Below are positions 63,501-64,000 of a stretch of DNA of 64,000 nt, piece by piece. The stretch comes from Sphaerospermopsis aphanizomenoides BCCUSP55. Lineage in GTDB: Bacteria; Cyanobacteriota; Cyanobacteriia; Cyanobacteriales; Nostocaceae. The notes beneath the pieces were generated by a model that had not been told where the DNA came from, did not search any database, and saw only the letters and a list, made by a program, of their open reading frames with translations. Where the stretch lies: assembly GCF_001586785.1 (NCBI RefSeq), contig NZ_LUFH02000001.1, positions 1-64,000 on the forward strand, in the 5' to 3' direction. Every line of letters begins with the position of its first letter. The stretch's first letter is position 1. The translations under genes and the position numbers were made by a program.

Positions 63501-64000
63501 ATTTGGCATGAATATTCACCCCATCTGATCTGGATGGATATGCGAATGCCAGTAATGGATGGTTATGAAGCCACCAAACGCATTAAAAGCACAACTAAAG
63601 GGCAAGAAACTGTAATTATTGCTGTAACTGCTAGTGCGTGGGAAGAAGAAAAGGCGGTAATTTTATCGGCTGGCTGTGATGATTTTGTGCGAAAACCATT
63701 TTACAAAGAAACCATATTTGAGATGATGGGTAAATATTTGGGAGTCCATTATATTTATCAGGAACAAGAGCCACAGTTTCACCCTTCTAATATGACTGAA
63801 GAACCGTTAAATTTAACTGATTTATTAGCAGCTATGCCAAAATCATGGATTGTAAATTTGCATGAAGCTGCCCTTGACGCAGATGCAGAATTAGTCACTC
63901 AAATCCTAGAGTCTGTTCCTGAATCTCATACTTTACTGCGTCAGACTTGCCAAGATTGGGTGAAGAAGTTTCAATTTGAAAAGATTTTGGATTTAACTGA
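57546..64000 (+). CDS. Giant Ser/Thr kinase - AAA ATPase - GAF - PAS - histidine kinase - receiver protein (partial, runs off the right edge)
   Basis: The frame stays open from ATG 57546 to the window end (2151 codons). Order of domains: Ser/Thr kinase (1-275) with Lys36, catalytic HKDINPSN (126-133, Asp128) and DFG (147-149); AAA_16-type ATPase with Walker A GYSGIGKSA (330-338) and Walker B 'IFLDDLQWTD' around 458-467; a long TPR-like helical region (about 560-1300); GAF (about 1328-1480); PAS (about 1495-1620); HisKA with His1670 in 'NMSHELRTPLNAILG'; HATPase ('LINLINNAIKF', 'GTGLGLTISR'); and a receiver with Asp1998 in 'LIWMDMRMPVMDG'. A histidine-phosphotransfer-like helical tail begins near 2090. 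This is the HstK-type dual kinase known in Nostocales. Both kinase catalytic sets are intact, so the protein could link Ser/Thr and His signalling. The ligand is unknown. Confidence 0.95.
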   Translation, partial: MILLPDITIVSQIYESANSLVYQGIFNKNRQPVILKLLKEDYPTPAELYRYQQEYEITHNLNLEETIKAYELRKYQNTLLMLLEDFGGQSLKIILENHRFSLPEFLHLAIQIVDALGKIHHHKIIHKDINPSNIVLNPQTGQLKIIDFGLSTLLSQENITLQSPNILEGTLAYISPEQTGRMNRALDYRTDFYSLGVTFYELLTNQLPFASFDALELVHCHIAKQPIPPYLLGGEAGEINQIVSDIVMKLMAKTPEERYKSAWGIKADLENCLTQYTNGTIQRFTLGCQDISPQLQIPEKLYGRESQIESLLSAFERTSLGQTELMLISGYSGIGKSALVHELYQLITEKRGYFISGKFDQLHRDIPYQALVAAFQELVRQLLTETEIHLQQWQENILAALGANGQIIIDVIPEVELIIGKQSVVPELPPTEAQNRFNLVFQNFIQVFCQKEHPLVIFLDDLQWTDSATLQLLQLIMTHANTQYLFLIGAYRDNEVSATHPAMLSVAEMNQQGLVVNHISLSPLNFNQVNQFIADTLKTNCIHTQKLAELVGEKTQGNPFFIKEFIKSLYTEQLLKFDIPTGMWSWDLEQIINRSITDNVVELMTEKIQRLSDSAQKVLQLAACIGNSFDLKTLAVINEKPEKEMAQELWKAMQAGLILPIGDDYKFLQTDRETNELKIIYKFAHDLIQQAAYFLIPTEKKQAVHWKLVQLFLQNTSIQLLPQKIFDIVNQLNLGIAAINFQLEHDKLAQLERDKVAQLNLIAGKKAKASAAWKTAGNYFRIGRNCLSLDSWKSEYDLTLALYVEAAEVASSYGNFEEMENLADIVLQKANSLLDKVKVYQVKIQSYTAQNKPLQAIETALSILKMLGISLSQKPHKLDILLKLVRTRLNFAGKPIEKLIDLPEMTNPYKLAAMRILSDVTAAAYFAIPELFALIVFEQVSLSLKYGNTPTSCYAYATYGLILAGEVVGDIESGYQFGQLALKLLDKFNAKELKARTFFVVNFFIKHWKEHLKATLTPLRDAYVIGLETGDLEYAAYAATSYTHHSYILGQELAKLEPEMAMYASSLQQFGQETGYYYIAINRQLILNLMGQSEDKCRLIGASYDEDKMLPIHREANAQNICHYLYFYKIFLGYLFQDYQQAIEYTRLVEESNDSAVGSIHMSDCYISLIYLAIYTDVSKSEQTRIQKRVKAKLKNIKKWARFAPMTHLQKFYLVQGELHRVLGENTKAIDCYDLAIALAKEHDYVNEEALANELAAKFYLNWGKVQVAQGYLINAYHCYLRWGATAKVKDLEQQYPQLLQRFIKTNMSLDSRNSLPSTSGSTAGEVLDLAALMKAAVAISSEIELDKLLATLMRIMLSSAGAQTGYLILESLEELRVEASGEANSEEVLVLQSTPIETCLPASIIYYVARTQEGLIESNVAREGRFTQDVYIKKYQPKSILCAPLLNQGQLIGIVYLENNLADGVFTPERLKVIQMLSTQAAIALNNARLYTQIQSTQNRLNKFLNAIPLGISVHDAKGKLVYANQVSQQLLKIQDLVKAEAEQLSQAYRIYRAETNQMYPVEQLPIVRSLGGEKTQADDLELHNNEGIVPLEVTSTPIFDETGNVEYAIAAFQDISDRKQAEKTLIENVRLEQEISERKKIEAELEWAKESAETANRAKSTFLANMSHELRTPLNAILGFSQLMNQDANLSNEQKDNLDIIHRSGEHLLTLINQVLDLSKIEAGRMVLSTANFDLYYLLADIEDMFTLKAKDKNLQLIFERSFDVPQYICTDEIKLRQVLINLINNAIKFTDSGSVLVKIGFNVQMQKNKEETTITFEVADTGVGIAAQELENLFQPFVQTASGQQVQQGTGLGLTISREFVRLMGGDITVISRGQVFTPGTALKNEADNREEGQNSGMISSLSSSLSSGTKFQFDILVGIAETREIENQPHGDRIIALAPNQPQYRILVVDDQEYNRQLLVKLLQPVGFDVQEANNGEEAIKIWHEYSPHLIWMDMRMPVMDGYEATKRIKSTTKGQETVIIAVTASAWEEEKAVILSAGCDDFVRKPFYKETIFEMMGKYLGVHYIYQEQEPQFHPSNMTEEPLNLTDLLAAMPKSWIVNLHEAALDADAELVTQILESVPESHTLLRQTCQDWVKKFQFEKILDLT

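Overview
The window comes from a filamentous, probably heterocyst-forming cyanobacterium (order Nostocales). The evidence is the chlL/chlN genes of light-independent chlorophyll synthesis, a high-light-inducible protein, a 390-residue principal sigma factor of the SigA type, many cyanobacteria-specific families (DUF1818, DUF3318, DUF5331, DUF1614), frequent HIP1 octamers (GCGATCGC) and abundant heptameric tandem repeats (STRR type). Base composition is AT-rich. The species cannot be named from the sequence alone. All family names below come from reading translated motifs; no database search was possible.

Layout. 1-7260: a small repeat-invaded gene, clpB (-) with a clear terminator, and a very unusual amino-acid-permease/PAS/histidine-kinase fusion (+). 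7260-11700: a Trp-rich small protein whose 3' end is capped by a MITE-like element, then the chlL - DUF5331 - chlN cluster for dark protochlorophyllide reduction. 11800-14760: an accessory patch with a DUF4160/DUF2442 pair, an antitoxin remnant, a DNA methyltransferase fused to an Mrr-like nuclease domain, and a decayed IS200/IS605-type tnpB. 14840-20160: membrane-fusion protein, TPR protein, orphan response regulator and a second tnpB locus. 20376-30326: information-processing core with gyrA, a hli gene, sigA, a candidate 6S RNA, gyrB split in-frame by a 435-residue HNH intein, and miaA. 30327-32302: a 98-bp tandem repeat, a HigBA toxin-antitoxin pair, and a yybP-ykoY manganese riboswitch in front of a GDT1/UPF0016-type Mn exporter. 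32390-47900: mostly housekeeping or cyanobacterial conserved genes (TPR, DUF39, RCC1, EamA, SET domain, AI-2E, DUF1614, ftsH, Uma2, WD40, NmrA-like). 48100-53600: a minus-strand signalling cluster (response regulator, multi-PAS hybrid kinase, GAF kinase). 53680-57350: YjbQ, aminotransferase, a BMC shell protein, DUF3318, a small Cys-rich protein, tRNA-Pro(GGG) and DUF1818. 57546 to the right edge: the first 2151 codons of a giant Ser/Thr-kinase/ATPase/GAF/PAS/histidine-kinase/receiver protein, still open at the window end.

How it fits together. Several parts belong to recognisable circuits: ChlL and ChlN are components of the nitrogenase-like reductase; GyrA and GyrB form gyrase; SigA and a possible 6S RNA would act on the same RNA polymerase; the riboswitch controls Mn export. 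The intergenic space is heavily colonised by short dispersed repeats, several of which have been captured as protein N- or C-termini or inserted inside a gene (tnpB zinc finger). The most unusual items are the permease-kinase fusion, the intein, the methyltransferase-nuclease fusion and the repeat-capture events. None is proven to be an undescribed system; the permease-kinase fusion and the repeat domestication are the best candidates for novelty.
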